Assembly: GCF_009857835.1 (NCBI RefSeq) | Contig: NZ_WWCL01000001.1 | Coordinates: 1 to 64,000, forward strand | Origin: Duganella fentianensis | GTDB taxonomy: Bacteria; Pseudomonadota; Gammaproteobacteria; Burkholderiales; Burkholderiaceae_D | DNA length: 64,000 bases | Direction of reading: 5' to 3' | Shown here: one piece after another, positions 1 through 8,256 of the stretch | How positions within the stretch are numbered: the stretch's first letter is position 1 | Layout of the letters: the number at the start of each line of letters is the position of its first letter | The notes under the pieces: generated by a model | What the model saw: only the letters and a program-made list of their open reading frames with translations | Database searches by the model: none | What the model was told of the DNA's origin: nothing | Translations under genes and position numbers: made by a program

Positions 1-192
1 TTGCCGGGTAGCTAAGTCTGGAAGAGATAACCGCTGAAAGCATCTAAGCGGGAAACTTGCCTTAAGATGAGATTTCCCAGAGCCTTGAGCTCTTTGAAGG
101 GTCGTTCGAGACCAGGACGTTGATAGGCTGGGTGTGGAAGTGCAGTAATGCATTAAGCTAACCAGTACTAATTGCCCGTACGGCTTGTCCCT
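1..192 (+). rRNA. 23S ribosomal RNA, 3' end (partial)
   Basis: The sequence matches the conserved 3' domain of bacterial 23S rRNA. It includes the helix around GTTGATAGGCTGGGTGTG and the terminal GAGCTAACC-like/GTACTAATTGCCC segment just before the molecule ends. The 5' part lies outside the window. The exact 3' nucleotide is an estimate from alignment by eye with the E. coli terminus. About 160 bases of spacer without a tRNA separate it from the 5S gene. Confidence 0.95.
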
Positions 193-350
193 ATAACCTT
201 AGCAGGATATAGGTAAGAAGACCGTTAAACGTATGTTGATACGCTTCGTTACCCTAAAAAATTTACTGTATAAACGATTTAAATCGTATATAATACTGCT
301 TCCAGATTCAAGGCGGCGCGGAAAAAGACGCGACGCTAGTACAAGTCAAA

Positions 351-465
351 GCTTGATGACCATAGCAAGTTGGTCCCACCCCTTCCCATCCCGAACAGGA
401 CCGTGAAACAACTCTGCGCCGATGATAGTGCTGCAACCAGTGTGAAAGTAGGTTATCGTCAAGCT
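351..465 (+). rRNA. rrf: 5S ribosomal RNA
   Basis: The 5' GCTTGATGACCATAGCAAG and 3' GGTTATCGTCAAGC ends pair to form helix I. The interior has the conserved CCCATCCCGAACAGG-type loop. Length (about 115 nt) and position after 23S fit a standard rrn operon. Ends are accurate to within a few bases. Confidence 0.95.
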
Positions 466-477
466 AGTTATTAAGAG

Positions 478-531
478 AACCCCCACCGCCATATGCGAAT
501 TGATCGCGTACAGAGCTGGTGGGGGTTTTTG
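478..531 (+). terminator. Terminator of the rRNA operon
   Basis: The arms AACCCCCACC and GGTGGGGGTT enclose a loop of about 29 nt and are followed by TTTTT. It lies directly after 5S, as expected for rho-independent termination of the rrn transcript. Confidence 0.8.
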
Positions 532-549
532 CATTTGTGTAGCAAAAAA

Positions 550-605
550 CACATGGTGTCTACACTCTAGATTTTGAGTTAGAGAAACTAAAGGTGTACC
601 ATGTG
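550..605 (+). promoter_or_regulatory. Nested inverted repeats in leader of the TPR gene
   Basis: CACATGGT (550-557) is the exact reverse complement of ACCATGTG (598-605). An inner pair, CTCTA (565-569) and TAGAG (580-584), is nested inside. The element lies about 27 bases before the chosen start of the next gene. It could be an operator or a 5' UTR hairpin; the sequence alone does not decide. Confidence 0.4.
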
Positions 606-631
606 GACTTTCGTGCTTGCTTTCTATCCTG

Positions 632-1927
632 ATGAAAAATAAGACAGCGCTGTACCGTGCCCTGACTGCCGCTGGCATGGTGGCATCCCTCTGTATGTTC
701 GCACCGGCCTACGCCGATGAGATTGCCGATGTAGGTAAGCTGGCCAAGGCCGGCAAAGTGGTAGAAGCGCTGAGCAAAGCCAACGAATACCTCGCAAAAC
801 ACCCTGCCGATCCGCAAATGCGCTTCATGAAAGGCGTCTTGCTGACGGAACAGAACAAGTCTGAAGAGGCGATCGCCGTCTTCACCAAACTAACCGAAGA
901 TTACAAGGATCTGCCGGAGCCGTATAACAATCTGGCCGTGCTGTATGCTGCCAGCGGGCAGTACGATAAGGCCCGGATAGCGCTGGAAAAGGCGATCCGC
1001 ACCAATCCTAGCTATATGACGGCCTATGAAAATCTGGGCGACGTATATGGCAAGATGGCTAGCCAGGCTTACGATAAAGCGCTGGCACTGGGCGCTAACA
1101 ATACGCCGTCGAAATCGCGTCTGACGCTGCTGCGCAGCTTCTCCAGCACCACCGGCGTGAAAGGTAGTGTGCCTGAGTTGCCTCCAGCGGCCGCACCTGC
1201 ACCAGCTCCGGCCGCCGCACCAGCGCCGGCCCCGGCAACGCAAGCGGCGCAGGCTGGCCGTCCGGCTGCGCCGCCGCTGATTTCGCAGATTCCCGCCGAT
1301 AGCGGCAAGAACACCATGCTGGCGCGGATACCTGCGTTGTCCGTGACGCCACCACCGCCTGCGGCCGCCAAACCGGCCCCTGCTCCTGCGCCTGTCCCGA
1401 CGCCGGTGCCGGCACCAGCCGCTACCAAGCCGGCCGTGCCGGTGCCGCTGCCAGTTCCGGTGCAAACCAAACCTGAGCCCGCCAAGCCAGCCCCTGCGCC
1501 TGTGGTGGCCAAGCCTGAACCGGCCAAGGTGGAGCCGCCTAAGCCGGCCAAGCCGGAAGCTCCGAAACCTGCCAAGCCGGATACCTCGGACCGTGATGCG
1601 GTGCTGGCACAGGTGAATGGCTGGGCTAAAGCATGGACGGCACAGAATGTGGACTCCTACCTCGGTTACTATAGCCGTGATTTCGAACCGCCTAAGGGCA
1701 TGACCCACAAGGCCTGGGCGGAAGAGCGCCGTAGCCGTATCGAAGGCAAGGGACGTATCCGTGTGGAAGTCAGTTCGCCTGAGGTTGTGGTGACAGGAAA
1801 TACGGCGAAAGTAACCTTCCGCCAGACCTATGAATCGGATCGTTTGACGGCTAGAAGCCGGAAAGTGCTCGTGCTCACCAAAAATGGTGGAAAATGGCAG
1901 ATCAAGCAGGAGTCCTCGGGTAGCTGA
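632..1927 (+). CDS. Exported TPR protein with Pro/Ala-rich linker and C-terminal SnoaL/NTF2-like (Cds6-type) domain
   Basis: This 431-residue protein starts at ATG 632, which gives a clean signal peptide (basic start, hydrophobic core, APAYA cleavage region near residue 28). Residues about 35-150 form TPR repeats, usual for protein-protein contacts. Residues about 165-320 are a long Pro/Ala/Lys linker resembling TonB-like periplasm-spanning spacers. The last 105 or so residues look like a SnoaL/NTF2-fold domain of the kind attached to cell-wall enzymes. Its stop overlaps the next start (TGATG), so it is translationally coupled to an L,D-transpeptidase, and a role in peptidoglycan or envelope organisation is inferred. 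No strong Shine-Dalgarno precedes 632; an in-frame TTG at 617 is the alternative. Confidence 0.75.
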   Translation: MKNKTALYRALTAAGMVASLCMFAPAYADEIADVGKLAKAGKVVEALSKANEYLAKHPADPQMRFMKGVLLTEQNKSEEAIAVFTKLTEDYKDLPEPYNNLAVLYAASGQYDKARIALEKAIRTNPSYMTAYENLGDVYGKMASQAYDKALALGANNTPSKSRLTLLRSFSSTTGVKGSVPELPPAAAPAPAPAAAPAPAPATQAAQAGRPAAPPLISQIPADSGKNTMLARIPALSVTPPPPAAAKPAPAPAPVPTPVPAPAATKPAVPVPLPVPVQTKPEPAKPAPAPVVAKPEPAKVEPPKPAKPEAPKPAKPDTSDRDAVLAQVNGWAKAWTAQNVDSYLGYYSRDFEPPKGMTHKAWAEERRSRIEGKGRIRVEVSSPEVVVTGNTAKVTFRQTYESDRLTARSRKVLVLTKNGGKWQIKQESSGS

Positions 1928-3174
1928 TGTCATATTCAAGATTTAAAACTTCATGGCGGACGCGCATTGCGCTGTCCGTCGTTTTTTTCGGCCTGCTGGC
2001 TGGCGAGGTCAGTTACGCTGCCAGAAAGCCAGCGCGGGCCGTTGCGCCCGCGAAAGCTAATCCGGAAACGCTGCTGGCGGACATCCATAAGGAACTGGCT
2101 CAGCACAATCTGCGCGCCGCGCAGCAAAAGGCTGACGCACTGGTGGAGGCCTATCCGACCTTCCGCCTGGGCCACCTGATCCGCGGCGATATTCTGCTCA
2201 TGCATACCCGTCCTGTGGCGGCGCTCGGTGCGGCCGCCATGGTGCCGACGGCACCCGTTGGCACGGATGCCAAGCTGGCCGATCTGCGCCGTGAAGCCAC
2301 CGTGCGTATGCAGGCTGAACCGGGCCGTCCATCGCCGACCTTGCTGCCGCGCGCACTGCTGCAGATGCGCAAGGATCAGCGCCATGCGCTGATCGTCGAT
2401 GCCAAGCATTCGCGCCTGTATCTGTACGAAAACCGTAACGACCAGATCCGTCTGCTGCAGGACTTCTATGTGAGCCAGGGCAAGCTGGGGATTAACAAGC
2501 TCAAGGAAGGTGATATGCGCACGCCCGTGGGCGTGTACAACATCATCGGCCGTCTGCCCGGTGTGAAGCTGCCTGACCTGTATGGCAAGGGCGCGCTGCC
2601 GCTCGATTATCCGAATGACTGGGACAAGATACAGGGGCGCGGCGGTTCCGGTATCTGGGTGCATGGTGTGCCGAACGAAACCTTCAGCCGTCCACCGCTG
2701 TCTACCGACGGCTGCGTGGTGGTGAGCAATGACGACCTGAACCTGCTGACCCGCATCGTGGAAGTAGGCAAGACACCAGTGCTGATCGGCGATCAGGTGG
2801 AGTTTGTCAGCAAGGAGCAGCTGGAGCGTGATCTGCGCGTGGCTAGCTCGCTGGTGGAGAACTGGCGCCGCGACGTGGAGAATCGCGACGAGGCGGCCCT
2901 GCGTTCGCTGTATTCGGCGCGCTTCAGGACCAGTAATGATGGCGACCTCAACGCGTGGCTGGACAAGAACCGTTATCTGCCCGGGGTCAAGAACATCAGT
3001 GTGACGGTGACGGATTCCGCTTTCTTCCGTCAGCCTAGTCAGGAAGAAATGATCGTCAGCAGTTTTACCCAGCAGATCGTGGCCGGTAAATTCCGCCACG
3101 CCGTGCGCAAGAAGCAGTACTGGGCGCGCGAAGGCAAGAACTGGAAAATTGTCGCGGAGTCGAATCTGTCCTGA
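1927..3174 (+). CDS. L,D-transpeptidase (YkuD domain) with C-terminal Cds6-like domain
   Basis: This 415-residue exported protein has a signal peptide at about 1-31. The YkuD catalytic domain spans roughly residues 150-290 and carries the hallmark HG (246-247) and STDGC (259-263) motif, with Cys263 the predicted nucleophile. L,D-transpeptidases make 3-3 crosslinks in peptidoglycan or attach proteins to it. The region before the domain looks TPR-like and the region after it (about 300-415) is a SnoaL/NTF2-like domain resembling the one in the upstream gene. The two genes overlap by one base and form an operon ending in a strong terminator. Family assignment is firm; the exact linkage made is unknown. 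Confidence 0.9.
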   Translation: MSYSRFKTSWRTRIALSVVFFGLLAGEVSYAARKPARAVAPAKANPETLLADIHKELAQHNLRAAQQKADALVEAYPTFRLGHLIRGDILLMHTRPVAALGAAAMVPTAPVGTDAKLADLRREATVRMQAEPGRPSPTLLPRALLQMRKDQRHALIVDAKHSRLYLYENRNDQIRLLQDFYVSQGKLGINKLKEGDMRTPVGVYNIIGRLPGVKLPDLYGKGALPLDYPNDWDKIQGRGGSGIWVHGVPNETFSRPPLSTDGCVVVSNDDLNLLTRIVEVGKTPVLIGDQVEFVSKEQLERDLRVASSLVENWRRDVENRDEAALRSLYSARFRTSNDGDLNAWLDKNRYLPGVKNISVTVTDSAFFRQPSQEEMIVSSFTQQIVAGKFRHAVRKKQYWAREGKNWKIVAESNLS

Positions 3175-3177
3175 TAA

Positions 3178-3207
3178 AAAAAGCCCCTTGAGATCAAGGG
3201 GCTTTTT
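3178..3207. terminator. Bidirectional intrinsic terminator
   Basis: The stem AAAAAGCCCCTTG/CAAGGGGCTTTTT has an AGAT loop. It ends both the L,D-transpeptidase operon (+) and the converging pagL-like gene (-). Confidence 0.9.
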
Positions 3208-3225
3208 ACTTTGGGGCGCAAGCGC

Positions 3226-3774
3226 TTAGAAGTGATACGCGGCTTTGACTTCGAGGAAGTTCACACCGGTATTGGGCTTCTTGTAGCCGCCGTTGGAGAA
3301 GTGCTGGATCTTGCCGGCCACTTCCCAGTTATTGTCGAACACATAGCCGATGCCCACGTGGTCGCCGAACTGGAAGTGGGTGGACAGGCGATAGGTATCG
3401 TTGTCGTACAGTTTGGATAGACGGTGCACACCGATGCCGCCCTCGTAGTACAGGCCCTTCTTGTTGTCATTCTGGAAGCGGAACACGGGCGTGAAGCCGA
3501 CATCCCACAGGTGGGCGGTATTGCCCGAGATATTCTTGTACTGGCTTTCCTTCCATGCGCCAGCGCTCAATTCCCAGTAACCGCTCAGGTGCGTGCCATT
3601 CGACTGGAACCAGCGTACATCCCAGTCCTTGGCGGCGCTCAGGCGCACCATCTGCACTTTGGCAGCGCTGCCATAATCGACCGAAACGGAATCGACCAGC
3701 TGGTCATTGGCGGCGTATGCACCTTGCATAGCCAACAGCGTGGCGACGGACGCCAAAACTTTTTTCGCGAACAT
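3226..3774 (-). CDS. pagL: Acyloxyacyl hydrolase / lipid A 3-O-deacylase, PagL family
   Basis: This 182-residue protein has a signal peptide (cleavage near AYAA, residue 21), alternating beta-strand character and a C-terminal Phe typical of outer-membrane barrels. The C-terminal HFSNGG motif (His158, Ser160, Asn161) and Glu175 match the His-Ser-Glu triad of PagL enzymes, which remove the 3-O acyl chain of lipid A at the outer membrane. It is monocistronic, bounded by a shared terminator downstream and its own upstream region. Known PagL proteins alter innate immune recognition and membrane packing; here only the chemistry is inferred. Confidence 0.88.
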   Translation of the reverse strand: MFAKKVLASVATLLAMQGAYAANDQLVDSVSVDYGSAAKVQMVRLSAAKDWDVRWFQSNGTHLSGYWELSAGAWKESQYKNISGNTAHLWDVGFTPVFRFQNDNKKGLYYEGGIGVHRLSKLYDNDTYRLSTHFQFGDHVGIGYVFDNNWEVAGKIQHFSNGGYKKPNTGVNFLEVKAAYHF

Positions 3775-3888
3775 AGTATCCTTACTAAAGTGATGCTGTA
3801 TCTAAAAATTTATACGGCTAAGAAGATTGTACCGGTGTTTGAAGAATAATTCCGGCATCCCGGCAATTGTTGATTTCAGGAGTGGGTT

Positions 3889-4785
3889 TTGGTGACAGGT
3901 ATAGCCTTTCTCGGCATAGGTTTGATGGGGGACCCCATGGTGCGGCGCTTGCTGGCAGCCGGCCATGCGGTGACGGTATGGAACCGCACGGCAGCCAAGG
4001 CGCTGCCGCTGGCCGAGGCCGGTGCCACGGTGGCGCCGGATCTGGCCAGTGCCGTGCGCGGCGCGGGCATGGTGATCTCGATGCTGGAAGCGGGCCCCGT
4101 GGTGGGGGCAGTGCTGCGCGATGCTTTGCCGGCGCTGGCGCCGCGCGCACTGTGGATCGATATGAGTTCCACCCGTCAGGATGAGGCGCAGGCTTTCCAT
4201 GCCGTGCTGACGGCGCAGGGGCAGCGCTTTATCGATGCGCCCGTATCGGGCGGCGTGGGGGGGGCCGCGGCCGGTACGCTGGCCATCATGGCGGGCGGTG
4301 CGCAGGCTGATTTTGACGAGGCTGTGCCCGTGCTGCAGGCCATGGGCCGGCCCACGCTGGTGGGACCAGCCGGTAGCGGGCAGGTGGCCAAGCTGTGTAA
4401 CCAGCTGATCGTCGGCGCCACCATCAATGTGGTGGCGGAAGCGCTGTTGCTGGCGCAGGCGGCGGGAGCGGATCCGGCCGCCATGCGCGCCGCCATCCGT
4501 GGCGGTTTTGCCGAGAGCAAAATTCTTGATGTACATGGCCAGCGTATGCTGGAGCGTAATTTTGTCGCCGGTGGTCAGGTCAAGACGCAGCTGAAAGACC
4601 AGCAGAATATTCTGGCTGCTGCGCAGGCCGCCGGCTTGCAGCTGCCGATCACGGAACTGGTGACGCAGCGCTACCGGTCGCTCGTGCAGAGCGTGCCGCA
4701 GGCTGACCATGCGGCCGGATTACTCGGGCTGGAAGCGTTAAATCCCGGCGTGCGGCTGGGTGATGCACCTGACCGGCTAGGCTAG
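3889..4785 (+). CDS. NAD(P)-dependent beta-hydroxyacid dehydrogenase (HIBADH/GarR family)
   Basis: This 298-residue protein begins with the Rossmann motif GxGxMG (FLGIGLMGDPM, residues about 6-16). It contains the family substrate loop DAPVSGGVGGA (near residue 118) and the catalytic GQVAKLCNQ region with the conserved lysine near residue 168. These mark the 3-hydroxyisobutyrate dehydrogenase / tartronate semialdehyde reductase family. The start is TTG 3889 or GTG 3892; AGGAG at 3878-3882 fits either. There is no metabolic partner nearby, so the substrate cannot be named. Confidence 0.85.
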   Translation: MVTGIAFLGIGLMGDPMVRRLLAAGHAVTVWNRTAAKALPLAEAGATVAPDLASAVRGAGMVISMLEAGPVVGAVLRDALPALAPRALWIDMSSTRQDEAQAFHAVLTAQGQRFIDAPVSGGVGGAAAGTLAIMAGGAQADFDEAVPVLQAMGRPTLVGPAGSGQVAKLCNQLIVGATINVVAEALLLAQAAGADPAAMRAAIRGGFAESKILDVHGQRMLERNFVAGGQVKTQLKDQQNILAAAQAAGLQLPITELVTQRYRSLVQSVPQADHAAGLLGLEALNPGVRLGDAPDRLG

Positions 4786-4790
4786 CCTAG

Positions 4791-4818
4791 CGGGCTAGCA
4801 CGTAGCTGCGCTAGCCCG
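4791..4818. terminator. Inverted repeat between convergent genes
   Basis: CGGGCTAGC (4791-4799) and GCTAGCCCG (4810-4818) are exact reverse complements around a 10-base loop, between two convergent genes. There is no T tract, so it is a terminator candidate only by position. Confidence 0.4.
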
Positions 4819-4834
4819 TCGACATGGTGCTGGC

Positions 4835-6028
4835 TCAGGCCGGTGCCAGCGCTTTTTCCACCAGCTTGACCCAGAAGCTGGCGCCTATCGGCAGCAGGTT
4901 GTCGTTGAAATCGTAGCTGGCATTATGCAGCACGCAGGGGCCGAGGCCGTGACCACCGTCGCGGTGCTCGCCTTCGCCATTACCGATGAAGACGTAGCAG
5001 CCCGGCTTGGCCTGCAGGAAGAAGGCAAAGTCTTCTGCGCCCATGGTCGGCTCGACCTGATCATCGACATTTTCTGCGCCCACGACTTCTTTCATGACTT
5101 CCACGGCGAAGCGGGTCTGCTCTGCATGGTTGACCAGTGGCGGGTAGTTGCGGCGGAACTTGAAGTCCACTTCGGCGCCAAACGCAGCAGCCGTATGCTG
5201 GGCCACTTCGCCCATGCGCTGCTCTATCATGTCCAGCACGGGCTGGGTGAAGGTGCGCACGGTGCCGACCAGATTGGCTTCGTCGGGGATCACGTTGGTG
5301 GCGCTACCGGCGTGGATCTGGGTAATCGACAGCACGGCCGTATCAAGCGGGCTCTTCTGCCGGCTGATGATGGTCTGCCAGCTCTGGGCGATCTGTACCG
5401 CGATCATCACCGGGTCGATGCCCTTGTGCGGCTGGGCCGCATGGGCACCCTTGCCTTTGACGGTGACGTAGAACTCGTTACTCGAGGCCATCATCGGGCC
5501 AGCCGTTACGCTCATGGTGCCGGCCGCAGCGCCGGGCCAGTTGTGCATGCCGTAAATTGCATCCATCGGGCATTGTTCGAACAGGCCGTCGTCTATCATG
5601 CGGCGCGCACCGGCGCCGCCTTCTTCGGCCGGCTGGAATACCAGATACACGGTGCCATCGAAGTTGCGCTGCTCGGCCAGATATTTGGCCGCGCCCAGCA
5701 GCATGGCCGTGTGGCCATCGTGGCCGCAGGCGTGCATCTTGCCCGCATGGCGCGAGGCGTGGGCGAAGGTGTTGATTTCCTGCATAGGTAGCGCATCCAT
5801 ATCGGCGCGCAGGCCGATGGCGCGGCTGGAGCTGCCGTGCTTGATGATGCCGACCACGCCCGTCTTGCCTAGACCACGGATGACGGGGATGCCCCAGGCC
5901 GTCAGCTGGGCAGCGACGATGTCGGAAGTGCGCTGCTCTTCGTAGCAGAGTTCGGGATGGGCGTGCAGGTCGCGGCGGATTTGCTGTATTTCCGCTTGAA
6001 ATGCAATGATGGGATCAACTAATTTCAT
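4835..6028 (-). CDS. M20D-family amidohydrolase (hippurate hydrolase / N-acyl amino acid hydrolase type)
   Basis: This 397-residue cytoplasmic enzyme has no signal peptide. It carries the M20D metal-binding signatures HACGHDGHTAML (His-Asp-His region near residue 103) and QPAEEGGAGA (paired Glu near residue 138), plus a late His in MGAEDFAFF surroundings. Family members hydrolyse N-acyl amino acids such as hippurate, IAA conjugates or N-acetyl-diaminopimelate. Length and domain order (catalytic, inserted dimerisation, catalytic) are normal. It stands alone, divergent from the molybdoenzyme gene, so the physiological substrate is open. Confidence 0.88.
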   Translation of the reverse strand: MKLVDPIIAFQAEIQQIRRDLHAHPELCYEEQRTSDIVAAQLTAWGIPVIRGLGKTGVVGIIKHGSSSRAIGLRADMDALPMQEINTFAHASRHAGKMHACGHDGHTAMLLGAAKYLAEQRNFDGTVYLVFQPAEEGGAGARRMIDDGLFEQCPMDAIYGMHNWPGAAAGTMSVTAGPMMASSNEFYVTVKGKGAHAAQPHKGIDPVMIAVQIAQSWQTIISRQKSPLDTAVLSITQIHAGSATNVIPDEANLVGTVRTFTQPVLDMIEQRMGEVAQHTAAAFGAEVDFKFRRNYPPLVNHAEQTRFAVEVMKEVVGAENVDDQVEPTMGAEDFAFFLQAKPGCYVFIGNGEGEHRDGGHGLGPCVLHNASYDFNDNLLPIGASFWVKLVEKALAPA

Positions 6029-6165
6029 CTGCGTCTCCAGTGTTGGGTTCGCCTACCTCGTGGGCAGCGAGAGCAGCCATTGTAGCCCTTGTCAGCCAAA
6101 CAAATCCAGCAAGGCCAGAATCGGCTACGATATGGGTTTCAGATGCTGTAATCCGGATTGAAGAC

Positions 6166-8247
6166 ATGACAAGCACACAAGTTGTTCGCGCCACCTGCCC
6201 CCACGATTGCCCTGACACCTGCGCCCTGCTGGTGACGGTGGAAGATGGCGTGGCCACCGCCGTCAAAGGCGACCCTGACCACCCGACCACGGCCGGTGTG
6301 CTGTGCACCAAGGTGTCGCGCTACACCGAGCGCACCTATCACGAGGAGCGCCTGCTGTATCCGCTGCGCCGCGTGGGCAAGAAGGGCGAGGGCAAGTTCG
6401 AGCGCATCAGCTGGGACGAAGCGCTGGACACCATCGCCAGCCGGCTGGGCAGCATCGCCGCGCGTGATCCGCAAGCCATCCTGCCGTACAGCTACTGCGG
6501 CACCATGGGGCTGGTGCAGGGCGAATCGATGTCGGCGCGCTTCTTCCACCAGCTCGGTGCCTCGCTGCTGGACCGCACCATCTGCGCGACAGCCGGCTTT
6601 ACCGGCTATAAATACACCATAGGCGCGACCATAGGCACGGACCTCGAGCAGTTCCAGAACGCCAAGCTGATTCTGATCTGGGGCGGTAATCCGATCGCAT
6701 CGAATCTGCACTTCTGGACCCGCGCGCAGGAAGCCAAGCGGCGCGGCGCCAAGCTGATCGCCATCGATCCCTATCGTTCGCTGACGGCCGAGAAATGCCA
6801 TCAGCACATCGCGCTGCTGCCCGGTACCGATGCAGCGCTGGCGCTGGGCTTGATGCATGTGCTGATCGCAGAAGACCTGCTCGACCATGACTACATCGCC
6901 AACTACACGGTGGGCTTCGAGCAACTCAAACAGCGCGTGGCGGAATGGACGCCCGAGCGCACGGCCGAGACTTGCGGCATCACGGTCGCCGAAGTGGTGG
7001 AACTGGCGCGCCTGTATGGCGGCATGGCCAAGGCCGGCGAACCGGTGGCGATCCGCACCAACTACGGCGTGCAGCGCGTGCATGGCGGCGGCATGGCCGT
7101 GCGCAACCTGACCTGTCTGCCGGCACTGGTGGGCGCGTGGCGTCACGCTGCCGGCGGCGTGCAGCTGTCGGCCAGTGGCGGCTTCCCGACCAACAAGCCG
7201 GCGCTGCAGCGGCCTGATCTGCAGAGCAAGCCGTCGCGCACCATCAACATGACCACCATCGGCGACGATCTGCTGCGTCCTGCCTCGGCGGAGTTCGGCC
7301 CTGCAGTGGAGGCCGTCATCGTCTACAACGCCAACCCGCTGGCGATTGCACCGGACTCGTCCAAAGTGATGGCGGGCTTTGCCCGCGAAGACCTGTTCAC
7401 CGTGGTGCTGGAACACTTCCAGACCGATACGGTGGACTATGCCGACATCGTGCTGCCGGCCACCACCCAGCTGGAGCACATCGACGCGCACAGCGCTTAC
7501 GGCCACCTGTACATGATGGCCAACAATGCCGCCATTGCCCCGCTGGGCGAAGCCAAGCCGAATACGGAAGTGTTCCGTCTGCTGGCTGCACGCATGGGCT
7601 TCAGCGATCCCTGTTTCAAGGACAGTGACGACGAGCTGGCCGCCATGGCCTTCAACCGTCAGGATGCGCGCGCCATCCATTTCGACTGGGATGCGCTCAA
7701 GCAGAAGGGCTGGCAGAAACTGAATATGCCGGACGCGCCATTTGCCGAGGGCGGCTTCCCTACGCCATCGGGCAAGTGCGAGTTCTATTCGGCCAGCATG
7801 GCGGCCGACGGGCTCGATCCGCTGCCTGCGTATATCGCGCCCTACGAATCAGTAGCCAGCAATCCCGAACTGGCCAGGCGCTATCCGCTGGCGATGATTT
7901 CTCCGCCTGCACGTAACTTCCTCAACTCCACCTTTGTGAACGTGAAGAGTTTGCGTTCGGCCGAAGGCGAGCCGCATCTGGACATCCATCCGGACGATAG
8001 CGCGGCACGCGGCATCAGCGATGGCGATATGGTGCGCATCTTTAACGACCGTGGCAGTTTCGTCGCCAAAGCGCGCGTGACGGATAAGGCCCGTGCCGGT
8101 CTGGTGGTGGGCCTGTCGGTGTGGTGGAAGAAACTGGCGCGCGATGGTAAGAACGCCAACGAGGTGACCAGTCAGCGCCTGACCGACATGGGCCGTGCGC
8201 CAACGTTTTACGATACACTGGTCGAAGTCGAAAGAGCCACCCCCTGA
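6166..8247 (+). CDS. Molybdopterin-dependent oxidoreductase with N-terminal 4Fe-4S site
   Basis: This 693-residue protein starts at ATG 6166. That start places the cluster motif CPHDCPDTC (Cys11, Cys15, Cys19) followed by a fourth Cys near residue 48 at the N-terminus, as in prokaryotic molybdopterin oxidoreductases. The central domains bind bis-MGD cofactor and a C-terminal beta-barrel dinucleotide-binding domain is present (NSTFVNVKSLR ... VRIFNDRG). There is no Tat signal, so it is cytoplasmic. No partner subunit or ferredoxin gene adjoins it, and the substrate is unknown; formate-dehydrogenase-like or BisC-like activity is possible. Confidence 0.85.
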   Translation: MTSTQVVRATCPHDCPDTCALLVTVEDGVATAVKGDPDHPTTAGVLCTKVSRYTERTYHEERLLYPLRRVGKKGEGKFERISWDEALDTIASRLGSIAARDPQAILPYSYCGTMGLVQGESMSARFFHQLGASLLDRTICATAGFTGYKYTIGATIGTDLEQFQNAKLILIWGGNPIASNLHFWTRAQEAKRRGAKLIAIDPYRSLTAEKCHQHIALLPGTDAALALGLMHVLIAEDLLDHDYIANYTVGFEQLKQRVAEWTPERTAETCGITVAEVVELARLYGGMAKAGEPVAIRTNYGVQRVHGGGMAVRNLTCLPALVGAWRHAAGGVQLSASGGFPTNKPALQRPDLQSKPSRTINMTTIGDDLLRPASAEFGPAVEAVIVYNANPLAIAPDSSKVMAGFAREDLFTVVLEHFQTDTVDYADIVLPATTQLEHIDAHSAYGHLYMMANNAAIAPLGEAKPNTEVFRLLAARMGFSDPCFKDSDDELAAMAFNRQDARAIHFDWDALKQKGWQKLNMPDAPFAEGGFPTPSGKCEFYSASMAADGLDPLPAYIAPYESVASNPELARRYPLAMISPPARNFLNSTFVNVKSLRSAEGEPHLDIHPDDSAARGISDGDMVRIFNDRGSFVAKARVTDKARAGLVVGLSVWWKKLARDGKNANEVTSQRLTDMGRAPTFYDTLVEVERATP

Positions 8248-8256
8248 AGGTGATGT

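Noticed and set aside
192-350. tRNA gene in the 23S-5S spacer
   Set aside because: No cloverleaf or CCA-adjacent T-loop sequence is visible.
346-817. Minus-strand frames over 5S and the following leader
   Set aside because: They overlap the 5S rRNA gene and its terminator and have no ribosome-binding sites.
1180-1570. Direct repeats in the first gene as a possible mobile or CRISPR-like array
   Set aside because: They are irregular Pro/Ala/Lys codons encoding a flexible linker, without spacers or conserved repeat units.
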